Assembly (NCBI GenBank): GCA_035559335.1
Contig: DATMBH010000150.1
Location: 1-7,771, forward strand
DNA: 7,771 nucleotides
Reading direction: 5' to 3'
DNA from: DASXPG01 sp035559335
GTDB lineage: Bacteria; Gemmatimonadota; Gemmatimonadetes; Gemmatimonadales; JACORV01
A program made the translations under genes and the position numbers. Numbering within the stretch: the stretch's first letter is position 1; every line of letters starts with the position of its first letter. This document shows, piece after piece, positions 1-7,546 of this stretch. The notes below the pieces were generated by a model that saw nothing but the letters and a program-made list of their open reading frames with translations, searched no databases and was not told the DNA's origin.

Positions 1-251
1 CGGACGTGTTCCCGGCCTTCGCCCTCGGCGTGGCCGCCGGGCGCACCGGGGGCACAGCGCCGGCGGTATTCAACGCCGCCAACGAGGTTGCCGTCGCGTC
101 GTTCCTGGAGCGCAGGATCCAGTTCGGACGCATCGCGGAGATGATCGGCGCAGTGCTGGACGGTCACACGCCGCAGCCGGCCGATTCGATCGAGGCCGTG
201 CGCGAGGCGGATGCTTGGGCCAGGAGGAAGGCGGAGTCGTTGCTCAGGTAA
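1..251 (+). CDS. dxr: 1-deoxy-D-xylulose 5-phosphate reductoisomerase, C-terminal part (5' truncated by window edge)
   Basis: DXR (IspC) converts 1-deoxy-D-xylulose 5-phosphate to 2-C-methyl-D-erythritol 4-phosphate with NADPH and a divalent metal. This is the committed step of the cytosolic MEP isoprenoid pathway. Only the last 82 residues are present; the first complete codon is at base 3 and the stop is TAA at 249-251. The visible part carries the signature GGTAPAVFNAANEVAVASFL, which corresponds to the conserved NAANE segment of DXR (E. coli has a similar LNAANEITVAAF stretch). It is followed by the helical C-terminal domain and ends in a charged helix (AWARRKAESLLR). An internal GTG at base 6 is not the start, because the conserved family sequence continues upstream of the window. 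rseP follows in the same direction after 37 bases, a common pairing (dxr-rseP) in many bacteria. I am confident of the family; the catalytic half cannot be inspected. Confidence 0.95.
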   Translation, partial: DVFPAFALGVAAGRTGGTAPAVFNAANEVAVASFLERRIQFGRIAEMIGAVLDGHTPQPADSIEAVREADAWARRKAESLLR

Positions 252-283
252 GTGGGACAGTGGGACAGTGGGACAGTGGGACG
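252..283 (+). repeat. four tandem copies of an 8-base unit, GTGGGACA (last copy ends in G)
   Basis: Units at 252-259, 260-267 and 268-275 are identical GTGGGACA; the fourth (276-283) is GTGGGACG. The fourth runs into a stretch of seven G (283-289). The array starts at the base after the dxr stop and fills almost the whole dxr-rseP gap. Its four GGG tracts are separated by 5-base loops, which fits the usual G-quadruplex pattern on the coding strand and therefore in mRNA. It lies over the place where the rseP ribosome binding site should be. Confidence 0.93.
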
Positions 284-288
284 GGGGG

Positions 289-1632
289 GTGTCGGTGCTG
301 CTGACTGTTGGCGCGATGATTCTGGTGCTCGGGCTGCTGATCTTCATACACGAGCTTGGCCATTTCCTTGCCGCCAAGTCCGTGGGCATCAGCGTGCAAC
401 GCTTCTCCCTCGGCCTCGGCCCGCGCACCAAGCTCGCCTGGCAGTGGGGTGAAACCGAATACTGCATCTCGTGGATCCCGTTCGGCGGCTACGTCAAGAT
501 GGCCGGACTGGAAGACGAGGAGACGGCGCTGGAGGGCCCGCGGGCCGAGGCCGCGGTGCCGCCCGATCGCACCTTCGATTCTAAGAGCGTGCCGGCACGG
601 ATCTGGGTGATCAGCGCCGGGGTGGTGATGAACGCGCTGTTCTGTATGCTGCTCTACACCGTGGTCGCGGCGGCGTACGGCACCCGCACCGATCCCACCA
701 CCACCGTGTACGAGGTACGCGAGGCGGACCTCCCCACCGGTGCGGGCCCGCTGGCCACCTTGCGGCGCGGCGATCGCATCCTGCGCGTCAACGGCGACAC
801 CATGACCAGCTGGGGCGCGATCGCCGAGGCGTTCCTCACCAAGCGCGAGACCCCGCTGCGCGTGGATGTGGAGGGCAGGACGGAGCCGGTGCTGGTGGAT
901 GTGCCGCTTAGGGAGCAGGGTGCGCGGGCAGCCGCATTGCGGGCGATGGTGCCGTGGCACGAGCCGGTCCTGGGCAAAGTGCTGCCGGGCTGGCCGGCGG
1001 AAGAGGCCGGGCTCAGGGCCGGCGACCGGATCGTGGCAGTCGACACGGTGCCGGTGCTCACCTGGCAGGAATTCGTTCGCATCGTCTCGCGCAGCCCTGG
1101 CGAGACGCTGGCCGTGGCCGCCGTGCGCCTTGCGGACACGGTCAGGGTCTCGCTGGTGCCCCGCCAAGTGCGCGAGCGCGACACGACGGTAGGCCGCATC
1201 GGAGTTGAGAGTGTGGTCCTGGTGGAGCGACACGGACTGGCCGGTTCGGTACGCGCCGGGTTCGACGACGCCGTCCGCGCGGCCGGGCTGGTGGTGTTCG
1301 CGCTCAAGGGCCTCGTCCTGGGCGACCTCTCGCTGCGCGATTTGGGCGGGCCGATACTCATCGGCCAGTTGTCAGGCGAGGCCGCGCGCCAAGGGCTCAG
1401 GCCGCTGCTGGCCCTGATGGCCCTTTTCTCGATGAACCTGGCGGTGCTGAACCTCCTGCCGATTCCCGTGCTAGACGGCGGACACCTGGTGTTTCTGATC
1501 GCGGAGGCCGTGATGCGGCGGCCGCTTCCGCTTCTGGTCCGCCAGCGCCTGACGCAGGTGGGTCTGTTCGTGCTGATCGCGATCATGCTGCTGGCGATCT
1601 TCAACGATGTGACGAGGCCGTTCCTCAGGTAG
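289..1632 (+). CDS. rseP: RseP/MmpA-type site-2 intramembrane zinc metalloprotease
   Basis: This is an inner-membrane M50 protease that cleaves transmembrane segments, typically an anti-sigma factor or remnant signal peptides. Numbering is from the GTG at 289 (447 residues; E. coli RseP has 450). The zinc motif HELGH is at residues 21-25 at the end of a first membrane helix. A second helix spans about 105-130. Two PDZ-like domains lie at about 135-210 and 220-300, each with a GDRI motif (161 and 245). A third helix (about 373-395) leads into NLLPIPVLDGGH, whose Asp396 is the third zinc ligand, and a last helix spans about 425-441. All catalytic residues are present. The start is uncertain: GTG 289 gives MSVLLTVGAM, GTG 295 and ATG 316 are alternatives, and no clear AGGAGG precedes any of them. 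An ATG at 211 would translate the upstream repeat and is unlikely. The gene follows dxr and converges on the kinase gene. Its substrate cannot be inferred here. Confidence 0.95.
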   Translation: MSVLLTVGAMILVLGLLIFIHELGHFLAAKSVGISVQRFSLGLGPRTKLAWQWGETEYCISWIPFGGYVKMAGLEDEETALEGPRAEAAVPPDRTFDSKSVPARIWVISAGVVMNALFCMLLYTVVAAAYGTRTDPTTTVYEVREADLPTGAGPLATLRRGDRILRVNGDTMTSWGAIAEAFLTKRETPLRVDVEGRTEPVLVDVPLREQGARAAALRAMVPWHEPVLGKVLPGWPAEEAGLRAGDRIVAVDTVPVLTWQEFVRIVSRSPGETLAVAAVRLADTVRVSLVPRQVRERDTTVGRIGVESVVLVERHGLAGSVRAGFDDAVRAAGLVVFALKGLVLGDLSLRDLGGPILIGQLSGEAARQGLRPLLALMALFSMNLAVLNLLPIPVLDGGHLVFLIAEAVMRRPLPLLVRQRLTQVGLFVLIAIMLLAIFNDVTRPFLR

Positions 1633-1643
1633 TCGGGTCTGGA

Positions 1644-1657
1644 GCGGCGCGAGCCGC
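1644..1657 (+). terminator. small GC hairpin between convergent rseP and kinase genes, possible weak terminator
   Basis: GCGGC (1644-1648) pairs with GCCGC (1653-1657) around a GCGA loop, which is a GNRA-type tetraloop if transcribed from the plus strand. It sits in the 46-base gap between the rseP stop and the convergent kinase stop. No T tract follows on either strand, so factor-independent termination is doubtful. The call rests on position and stem only. Confidence 0.3.
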
Positions 1658-1678
1658 CAGCCACTCGGCCCTCAGCGC

Positions 1679-2578
1679 CTAGCGCCCGAACAGCTTCTTC
1701 ACTGCCTTGATGGCGAACTCCGCAGTGCTGCGCGGGGCCGGGTCGGCCACCATGACGTCCAGCTCGGCGGCGAGGTCGGCCGCGGTGGGATAGCGGTCCG
1801 CGCGATCCTTCGCCAGGCACCTGAGCACGATGCGCTCGAAGGCCTTCGAGATCCCGTCGCGCACCTGGCGGGGCGGTTCGGGTGGCTCCTCGACGTGCAA
1901 CCGCGCCAGCTCGTACCAGTCGCCCGAGTGGAACGGCAGCTTGCCGGTCACGGCCCGGTACATGGTGACGCCCAGCGCGTAGATGTCAGTCCGGCCGTCC
2001 AGCTGCTCGCCCCGCGCCTGCTCGGGGCTCACGTAGTGGGGCGTCCCGATCACCATCCGCTTGCCGGTCGAGCCGCTGTAGTTCTGCATCAGCCGCGCGA
2101 TGCCAAAGTCCGACAGCACGGCCCGCCCGTCCTCGGCGAACAGGATGTTCTGGGGCTTGATGTCCCGGTGGATGATGCCGGTTTCGTGGGCGAAGGCGAG
2201 GGCCTTGGCGATGTCCCGCGCCGCCCGCACCACTTCGGCCTCGTCCATGACGGTGCCCTCGGGGAGGGCCTCGTGCAGCGATCTGACCAGCCGGGGCATG
2301 GCGAAGAACACGTGGTCGCCGTCCCGGCCAATGTCGAGGATGCGGATGATGTTGGCGTGGCGCAGCTCGCCGGCTGTAGTGGCCTCCCGCAGAAACCGGG
2401 CTACGAACCCCTCGTCAGAGGCGTACTTCGGCTTGAGGACCTTGAGGGCAACCATCTGGTCGTCCCCGTCCTTCTTCGCCGCCAGCACCCAGGCGAAGCC
2501 TCCGCCCCCGATGAAGGCCTTGGTGCGGTACGGGCCGATTCGGGCGGTCGGTAGGGTAGGGGGTTCCTGGGCCGTCAG
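1679..2578 (-). CDS. Hanks-type serine/threonine protein kinase, soluble, probable CTG start
   Basis: This is a bacterial eukaryotic-like Ser/Thr kinase. With the CTG at 2578-2576 as residue 1 it has 299 residues. In order: glycine-rich loop IGGGGFAWV (about 23-31), VALK lysine (K46), helix-C glutamate (E65), catalytic HRDIKPQN (D139, N144), metal-binding DFG (157-159), activation segment with GTPHYVSPEQ, then TDIYALGVTMY and RCLAKDRADRYPT of the C-lobe. All catalytic residues are intact. The protein ends about 25 residues after the kinase domain (KAVKKLFGR) with no membrane helix or PASTA/TPR domain, so it should be cytoplasmic. The first in-frame ATG/GTG/TTG is GTG at 2488, which would cut off the glycine loop. 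Upstream of it the frame is open to a TAG at 2626-2624, and the CTG has AGAGG six bases before it. It is divergent from rpsO and convergent with rseP, so it interrupts two plus-strand groups. Substrate unknown. Confidence 0.9.
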   Translation of the reverse strand: MTAQEPPTLPTARIGPYRTKAFIGGGGFAWVLAAKKDGDDQMVALKVLKPKYASDEGFVARFLREATTAGELRHANIIRILDIGRDGDHVFFAMPRLVRSLHEALPEGTVMDEAEVVRAARDIAKALAFAHETGIIHRDIKPQNILFAEDGRAVLSDFGIARLMQNYSGSTGKRMVIGTPHYVSPEQARGEQLDGRTDIYALGVTMYRAVTGKLPFHSGDWYELARLHVEEPPEPPRQVRDGISKAFERIVLRCLAKDRADRYPTAADLAAELDVMVADPAPRSTAEFAIKAVKKLFGR

Positions 2579-2584
2579 GCGTCG

Positions 2585-2589
2585 CCTCT
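2585..2589 (-). promoter_or_regulatory. ribosome binding site supporting a CTG start of the kinase gene
   Basis: Reading the minus strand, AGAGG lies six bases before the CTG at 2578-2576. This is normal Shine-Dalgarno spacing and is the main reason for choosing this unusual start. The assignment is inferential. Confidence 0.4.
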
Positions 2590-2610
2590 TGAAAGGGTCT
2601 CCAAGCGGGG

Positions 2611-2640
2611 TTAAGTTAAGGTGCTACGGACAATTAGAGT
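2611..2640 (+). promoter_or_regulatory. candidate rpsO promoter in an AT-richer divergent region
   Basis: Bases 2610-2648 are clearly richer in A/T than anything nearby. A possible sigma70-like pair is TTAAGT (2611-2616) and TAGAGT (2635-2640) with an 18-base spacer. An alternative is TTGAAA (2589-2594) with TAAGTT (2612-2617) and a 17-base spacer. Each has at least one weak box, so position and composition carry most of the weight. The kinase promoter on the other strand probably lies in the same region. Confidence 0.35.
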
Positions 2641-2650
2641 AGATGCTACT

Positions 2651-2670
2651 GCCCCGGCATGGGGCCGGGG
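2651..2670 (+). promoter_or_regulatory. rpsO leader: two mutually exclusive GC hairpins just before the ribosome binding site
   Basis: GCCCC (2651-2655) can pair with GGGGC (2661-2665) around a 5-base loop. Alternatively CCCCGG (2652-2657) can pair with CCGGGG (2665-2670) around a 7-base loop. The two share bases, so they exclude each other. They end a few bases before the GAGGAG ribosome binding site. S15 represses its own translation through structured leaders in several bacteria, so this is a candidate control element; S15 binding here is an inference. Confidence 0.4.
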
Positions 2671-2673
2671 GAC

Positions 2674-2679
2674 GAGGAG
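2674..2679 (+). promoter_or_regulatory. rpsO ribosome binding site that decides the start
   Basis: GAGGAG lies just before the ATG at 2683. It favours this ATG over the in-frame ATG at 2659, which sits inside the leader hairpin and has no Shine-Dalgarno sequence before it. Confidence 0.75.
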
Positions 2680-2682
2680 AAG

Positions 2683-2943
2683 ATGGGTTACGAGACGGCG
2701 AGCGTCGCCACCAAGTACCAGCTGCACCCGACCGATTTCGGGTCCACGAAGGTCCAGATCGCGCTGCTCACGGCGCGCATCAACGCACTCACCGAGCACT
2801 TCCGCACTCACGCCAAGGATCACCACGGCCGCCGCGGGTTGCTCAAGATGGTCGGCCAGCGCCGCCGGCTCCTCGACTACCTCAAGCGCACCGATCTGGC
2901 GGGCTATCGCCAGATCGTCGACGAGCTCGGGCTCAGACACTAG
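2683..2943 (+). CDS. rpsO: 30S ribosomal protein S15
   Basis: S15 binds the helix 20/21/22 junction of 16S rRNA early in 30S assembly and contributes to an intersubunit bridge. From the ATG at 2683 the protein has 86 residues, close to the usual 88-89. The conserved core is obvious: KVQIALLTARI, HFRTHAKDHHGRRGLL and KMVGQRRRLLDYLKRTD, ending in ELGLRH. The short N-terminus (MGYETASVATKYQLHP) is divergent. The nearly universal DTGS turn reads DFGS here (Phe19), which is unusual because that turn touches rRNA. The gene follows a divergent promoter region and a structured leader. It precedes pnp, the classic rpsO-pnp arrangement. Its stop codon is the first part of the long downstream inverted repeat. 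Confidence 0.97.
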   Translation: MGYETASVATKYQLHPTDFGSTKVQIALLTARINALTEHFRTHAKDHHGRRGLLKMVGQRRRLLDYLKRTDLAGYRQIVDELGLRH

Positions 2944-3025
2944 GGGTCAGGGGTCGGGGATTGGGGGTCAGGGGTGCGCGGCCAGGATCGACCGGTCGGT
3001 TCCCCGATCCCCGATCCCTGGTCTC
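2943..3025 (+). promoter_or_regulatory. rpsO-pnp intergenic inverted repeat: long RNA hairpin, candidate RNase III-type processing and pnp control site
   Basis: Bases 2943-2967 pair without a gap with 3001-3025: 25 pairs, six of them G-U wobbles (2944/3024, 2946/3022, 2947/3021, 2953/3015, 2962/3006, 2967/3001). The loop is 33 bases and contains the palindrome CGACCGGTCG (2989-2998). The stem begins at the last base of the rpsO stop. The left arm also holds G runs (2943-2946, 2950-2953, 2956-2959, 2963-2967, then 2971-2974) with 2-3 base loops, a strong G-quadruplex pattern that would compete with the hairpin. In E. coli a hairpin between these genes is cut by RNase III and PNPase then controls its own message. 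The same role here is inferred. A rho-independent terminator is unlikely because no T tract follows. Confidence 0.7.
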
Positions 3026-3038
3026 CGATCCCCGTCCC
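2943..3038 (+). repeat. degenerate GGGGTC/GGGGAT repeat array and its inverted C-rich counterpart
   Basis: The left half (2943-2974) has five G4-G5 runs separated by TCA, TC, ATT and TCA. The right half (3002-3038) has C-rich runs separated mainly by GAT, with a further degenerate copy at 3025-3038 beyond the stem. The halves look like a short G-rich array and an inverted copy of it rather than a random palindrome. Confidence 0.75.
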
Positions 3039-3057
3039 TAACGGTGGACCAAACACG

Positions 3058-5142
<2,085 letters not shown>

Positions 5143-5143
5143 C

Positions 5144-6394
5144 GTGAACACGGTCCGGCTGGACGGAGGTGTCGTCCGGACGGACGCGCCTAACGGGCTC
5201 GTCGTGATGACGGAGGCGATGCCTTCGCTGCGTTCGGCGGCGGCGGGCTTCTGGATCCGGACGGCCTCCGCGCACGAGACCCCCGACAAGATGGGGGTCA
5301 GCCATCTGCTCGAGCACATGGTCTTCAAGGGAACCGAGCGGAGGGGGCCGAAGGAAATCGCCCTGGCGCTCGAGTCCCGCGGTGGCGCTCTGGACGCCTA
5401 CACCGGACGCGACCACACCACCTTCCAGGCCCGCATCCTCGACCGCGACCTGCCGCTCGCCGTTGATGTCCTCGACGACCTGATCCGCCGGCCACTGCTG
5501 CGCGAGGAGGACCTCGCCAAGGAGCGGCACGTGGTGCTGGAGGAGATCGCCATGGTCGAGGATGACCCCGACGACTTGGTGTTCGACCTCCACGCCGGCG
5601 CCCTGTGGCCCGAGCACTCTTACGGGTTTCGGATCCTGGGTACCCGCGACACGGTCAGCGCGCTGCGCGCCGCCGACCTCAGTGCGCTGCATCGGGGCGC
5701 CTATCACCCGCGCCACATGGTGTTCGCCGCGGCGGGCAACGTGGAACACGAGGCGGTGCTCGAGCTGCTGCGGGCGCACGGCTGGCTAGACCTGCCGCCG
5801 GGCCCGGAGTGGCGCAGGATCCCGGAAGCGACCGTGCCGTGGCGCGGCGAGAAGCGCATCGGGCGCGACTCGAACCAGGTGCACATTGTGATGGGCAGCA
5901 GCACGTTCCGCTGGGTGGACCCGCGCCGCCACGCGCTCAGCCTGATCACGACCGTGTTCGGCGGCGGCATGAGCTCGAGGCTGTTCCAGAAGGTGCGCGA
6001 GGAGCTGGGGCTGGCGTACTCGGTGTATGCGTTCAACAGCTTTCACCAGGTGTCCGGGGTGTGCGGAACCTATGTGGGCACCCAGCCGGACAGCGCGGAG
6101 CAGGCGCTGGAGGTGCTGCGCGCGGAGTACCGCAGGCTTGCCGCCGAGTCACTGACGCCTGACGAGCTGGCCTCTGCCAAGCAGCAGCTGAAGGGCCAGC
6201 TGGTGCTGACCCTGGAGAGTCCGACCAGCAGGATGTACCGGCTTGCCGGGCAGGTACTGTACGGCGACCGGTACCGCACCGTGGACGATGTGCTGCAGGA
6301 GATCGACGCGGTCACCGAATCGGAGGTGGCGGACGTCGCCGCTGAGTTCTTCGATCCCGATCGCCAAACCCTGGTATGGCTGGGTCCCAACTGA
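5144..6394 (+). CDS. M16B-family zinc peptidase (processing-peptidase-like)
   Basis: This is a zinc-dependent endopeptidase of the pitrilysin/mitochondrial processing peptidase group, 416 residues from GTG 5144. The inverted zinc motif HLLEH is at residues 54-58 (His54, Glu57 as catalytic base, His58). The third ligand is a Glu in KERHVVLEEI, best Glu134, which gives the family spacing of about 75 residues after the motif. The C-terminal half shows the typical FGGGMSSRLFQKVREELG followed by GLAYSVYAF, which completes the substrate chamber in this family. Thus the protein is the active type, not the inactive partner subunit. No signal peptide or membrane helix is seen, so it should be cytoplasmic. 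It begins one base after pnp and ends seven bases before ald. It resembles the pnp-linked YmxG/MlpA proteins of Firmicutes; I give no symbol because orthology is not shown. Confidence 0.93.
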   Translation: MNTVRLDGGVVRTDAPNGLVVMTEAMPSLRSAAAGFWIRTASAHETPDKMGVSHLLEHMVFKGTERRGPKEIALALESRGGALDAYTGRDHTTFQARILDRDLPLAVDVLDDLIRRPLLREEDLAKERHVVLEEIAMVEDDPDDLVFDLHAGALWPEHSYGFRILGTRDTVSALRAADLSALHRGAYHPRHMVFAAAGNVEHEAVLELLRAHGWLDLPPGPEWRRIPEATVPWRGEKRIGRDSNQVHIVMGSSTFRWVDPRRHALSLITTVFGGGMSSRLFQKVREELGLAYSVYAFNSFHQVSGVCGTYVGTQPDSAEQALEVLRAEYRRLAAESLTPDELASAKQQLKGQLVLTLESPTSRMYRLAGQVLYGDRYRTVDDVLQEIDAVTESEVADVAAEFFDPDRQTLVWLGPN

Positions 6395-6396
6395 GG
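6393..6396 (+). promoter_or_regulatory. ald ribosome binding site overlapping the M16 stop codon
   Basis: GAGG overlaps the TGA stop (6392-6394) and lies five bases before ATG 6402. This fixes the ald start although the same frame stays open further upstream. Confidence 0.6.
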
Positions 6397-6401
6397 TCAC
6401 G

Positions 6402-7514
6402 ATGATCATCGGCGTACCCAAAGAGATAAAGACCAACGAGAACCGAGTCGCCCTGGTGCCGGCCGGCGCCGAAACGCTGACCGCCCACAACCATACCGTG
6501 CTGGTCGAGAAGGGCGCCGGGCTCGGCTCCGGCTTCCCGGATGAGGCGTATTCGCGCGCGGGCGCGAAGATCGTCGACAGCGCCGATGAAGTGTGGGCGC
6601 AAGCGGAGATGATCGTGAAGGTGAAGGAGCCGATCGCGCCTGAGTGGCCTCGGATGCGCAAGGACCAGGTGATCTTCACCTACTTCCACTTCGCGGCGGA
6701 CGAAGAGCTAACCCGCGCGCACATGAAGAGCGGCGCGGTATGCATCGCCTACGAGACGGTGCAGCTGGACAGTGGCGAGCTGCCGCTGCTGACGCCAATG
6801 AGCGAGGTGGCCGGCCGCATGGCTGTGCAGGAGGGCGCCAAGTACCTCGAGAAGCTGCACGGCGGCCGCGGCGTGCTGCTGGGTGGAGTGCCGGGCGTGG
6901 CGCCCGCCGAGGTGGCGATCATCGGCGGCGGCGTGGTGGGGACCAATGCGGCGAAGATGGCCGCGGGCCTCGGCGCGCGCGTGACGCTGCTCGACGTCAG
7001 CCTCGACCGCCTGCGCTACCTCTCCGATGTGATGCCGGCCAACGTGGAACTGGTGCACTCCAACCGTTATGCGATCCTCGAGGCGATCAGCCGCGCCGAC
7101 CTGGTGATCGGGGCCGTGCTGATCGTGGGAGGCAAGGCGCCCAAGCTGATCCGCCGCGAAGACCTCAAGCGGATGAAGCCGGGCGCGGTGATCGTAGACG
7201 TCGCGGTGGACCAGGGTGGCTGCATCGAGACCATCAGGCCAACTACGCACGAGAACCCCACCTACATTGTGGACGACGTGATCCACTACGCCGTGGCGAA
7301 CATGCCCGGCGGCGTGCCGCGCACGTCCACGTTCGCGCTCACCAACGCGACCTTCCCCTACGCGAAGCGACTGGCCGACAAGGGCTGGAAGGCGGCGTGC
7401 AGGTCCGATGCGGCGCTGCTGAAGGGCGTCAACATGGTTGCCGGGGAAGTCACGCATCCTGGCGTGGCAGAGGCGTTCGGGCTGAAACTGAGTGAGGTCG
7501 GGAAGTTCCTGTAG
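6402..7514 (+). CDS. ald: alanine dehydrogenase
   Basis: This enzyme catalyses NAD-dependent reversible oxidative deamination of L-alanine to pyruvate and ammonium. It is a cytosolic enzyme usually forming hexamers, important for alanine use and nitrogen balance. The protein has 370 residues, the family length, and starts MIIGVPKEIKTNENRVAL. Key residues fall at the same numbers as in the Mycobacterium tuberculosis enzyme, as I recall them: Arg15 and Lys75 (VKVKEP) for substrate, His96 (YFHF) as acid-base, Asp270 (VDVAVDQGG) and Asn300 (YAVANMPG). The Rossmann motif is IIGGGVVGTNAA (about 174-185) with Asp198 after the second strand, consistent with NAD over NADP. It ends in LKLSEVGKFL, a usual tail. 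It follows the M16 peptidase by seven bases with a GAGG ribosome site, so it probably shares a transcript with pnp. The metabolic link to its neighbours is not obvious. The gene looks intact. Confidence 0.97.
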   Translation: MIIGVPKEIKTNENRVALVPAGAETLTAHNHTVLVEKGAGLGSGFPDEAYSRAGAKIVDSADEVWAQAEMIVKVKEPIAPEWPRMRKDQVIFTYFHFAADEELTRAHMKSGAVCIAYETVQLDSGELPLLTPMSEVAGRMAVQEGAKYLEKLHGGRGVLLGGVPGVAPAEVAIIGGGVVGTNAAKMAAGLGARVTLLDVSLDRLRYLSDVMPANVELVHSNRYAILEAISRADLVIGAVLIVGGKAPKLIRREDLKRMKPGAVIVDVAVDQGGCIETIRPTTHENPTYIVDDVIHYAVANMPGGVPRTSTFALTNATFPYAKRLADKGWKAACRSDAALLKGVNMVAGEVTHPGVAEAFGLKLSEVGKFL

Positions 7515-7517
7515 GAG

Positions 7518-7542
7518 CACCGGGTCACCGGGGCACCGAGGG
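7518..7542 (+). repeat. three short tandem CACCGGG-type units, the last forming the next gene's ribosome binding site
   Basis: Units CACCGGGT (7518-7525), CACCGGGG (7526-7533) and CACCGAGGG (7534-7542) fill the 32-base gap between ald and the next gene. The third copy differs by a G-to-A change that creates GAGGG (7538-7542), four bases before the ATG at 7547, a good Shine-Dalgarno sequence. Confidence 0.75.
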
Positions 7543-7546
7543 TCGA

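Noticed and set aside
211..288. rseP starting at ATG 211 inside dxr
   Set aside because: The extension would translate the end of dxr in another frame plus the tandem repeat (giving a repeated SGTVGQWDG-like stretch). M50 proteases start about 10-20 residues before HExxH, which fits GTG 289 or 295.
241..1632. Shared CTCAGGTA at the ends of dxr (243-250) and rseP
   Set aside because: An 8-base match at two gene ends is too short to mean anything, and both are explained by Leu-Arg-stop codons.
654..1820. Long minus-strand frames across rseP (244-1233 and 654-1820)
   Set aside because: They lie opposite a complete rseP with intact motifs, and their translations are compositionally biased without domain features.
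1679..2488. Kinase as a degenerate or inactive pseudokinase lacking the glycine loop
   Set aside because: The loop is encoded just upstream of the GTG in the same open frame, and K46, E65, D139, N144 and D157 are all present.
2659..2682. rpsO starting at ATG 2659
   Set aside because: This ATG lies in a GC hairpin with no Shine-Dalgarno sequence before it; GAGGAG precedes ATG 2683.
252..3038. The G-rich arrays as a CRISPR array or integration site
   Set aside because: Units are 6-9 bases without spacers, and no cas, integrase or tRNA gene is present.
6243..6401. Extension of ald upstream to ATG 6243 inside the M16 gene
   Set aside because: Alanine dehydrogenase begins at MIIGVPKE in this family, catalytic residue numbers match exactly from 6402, and a ribosome site precedes 6402.
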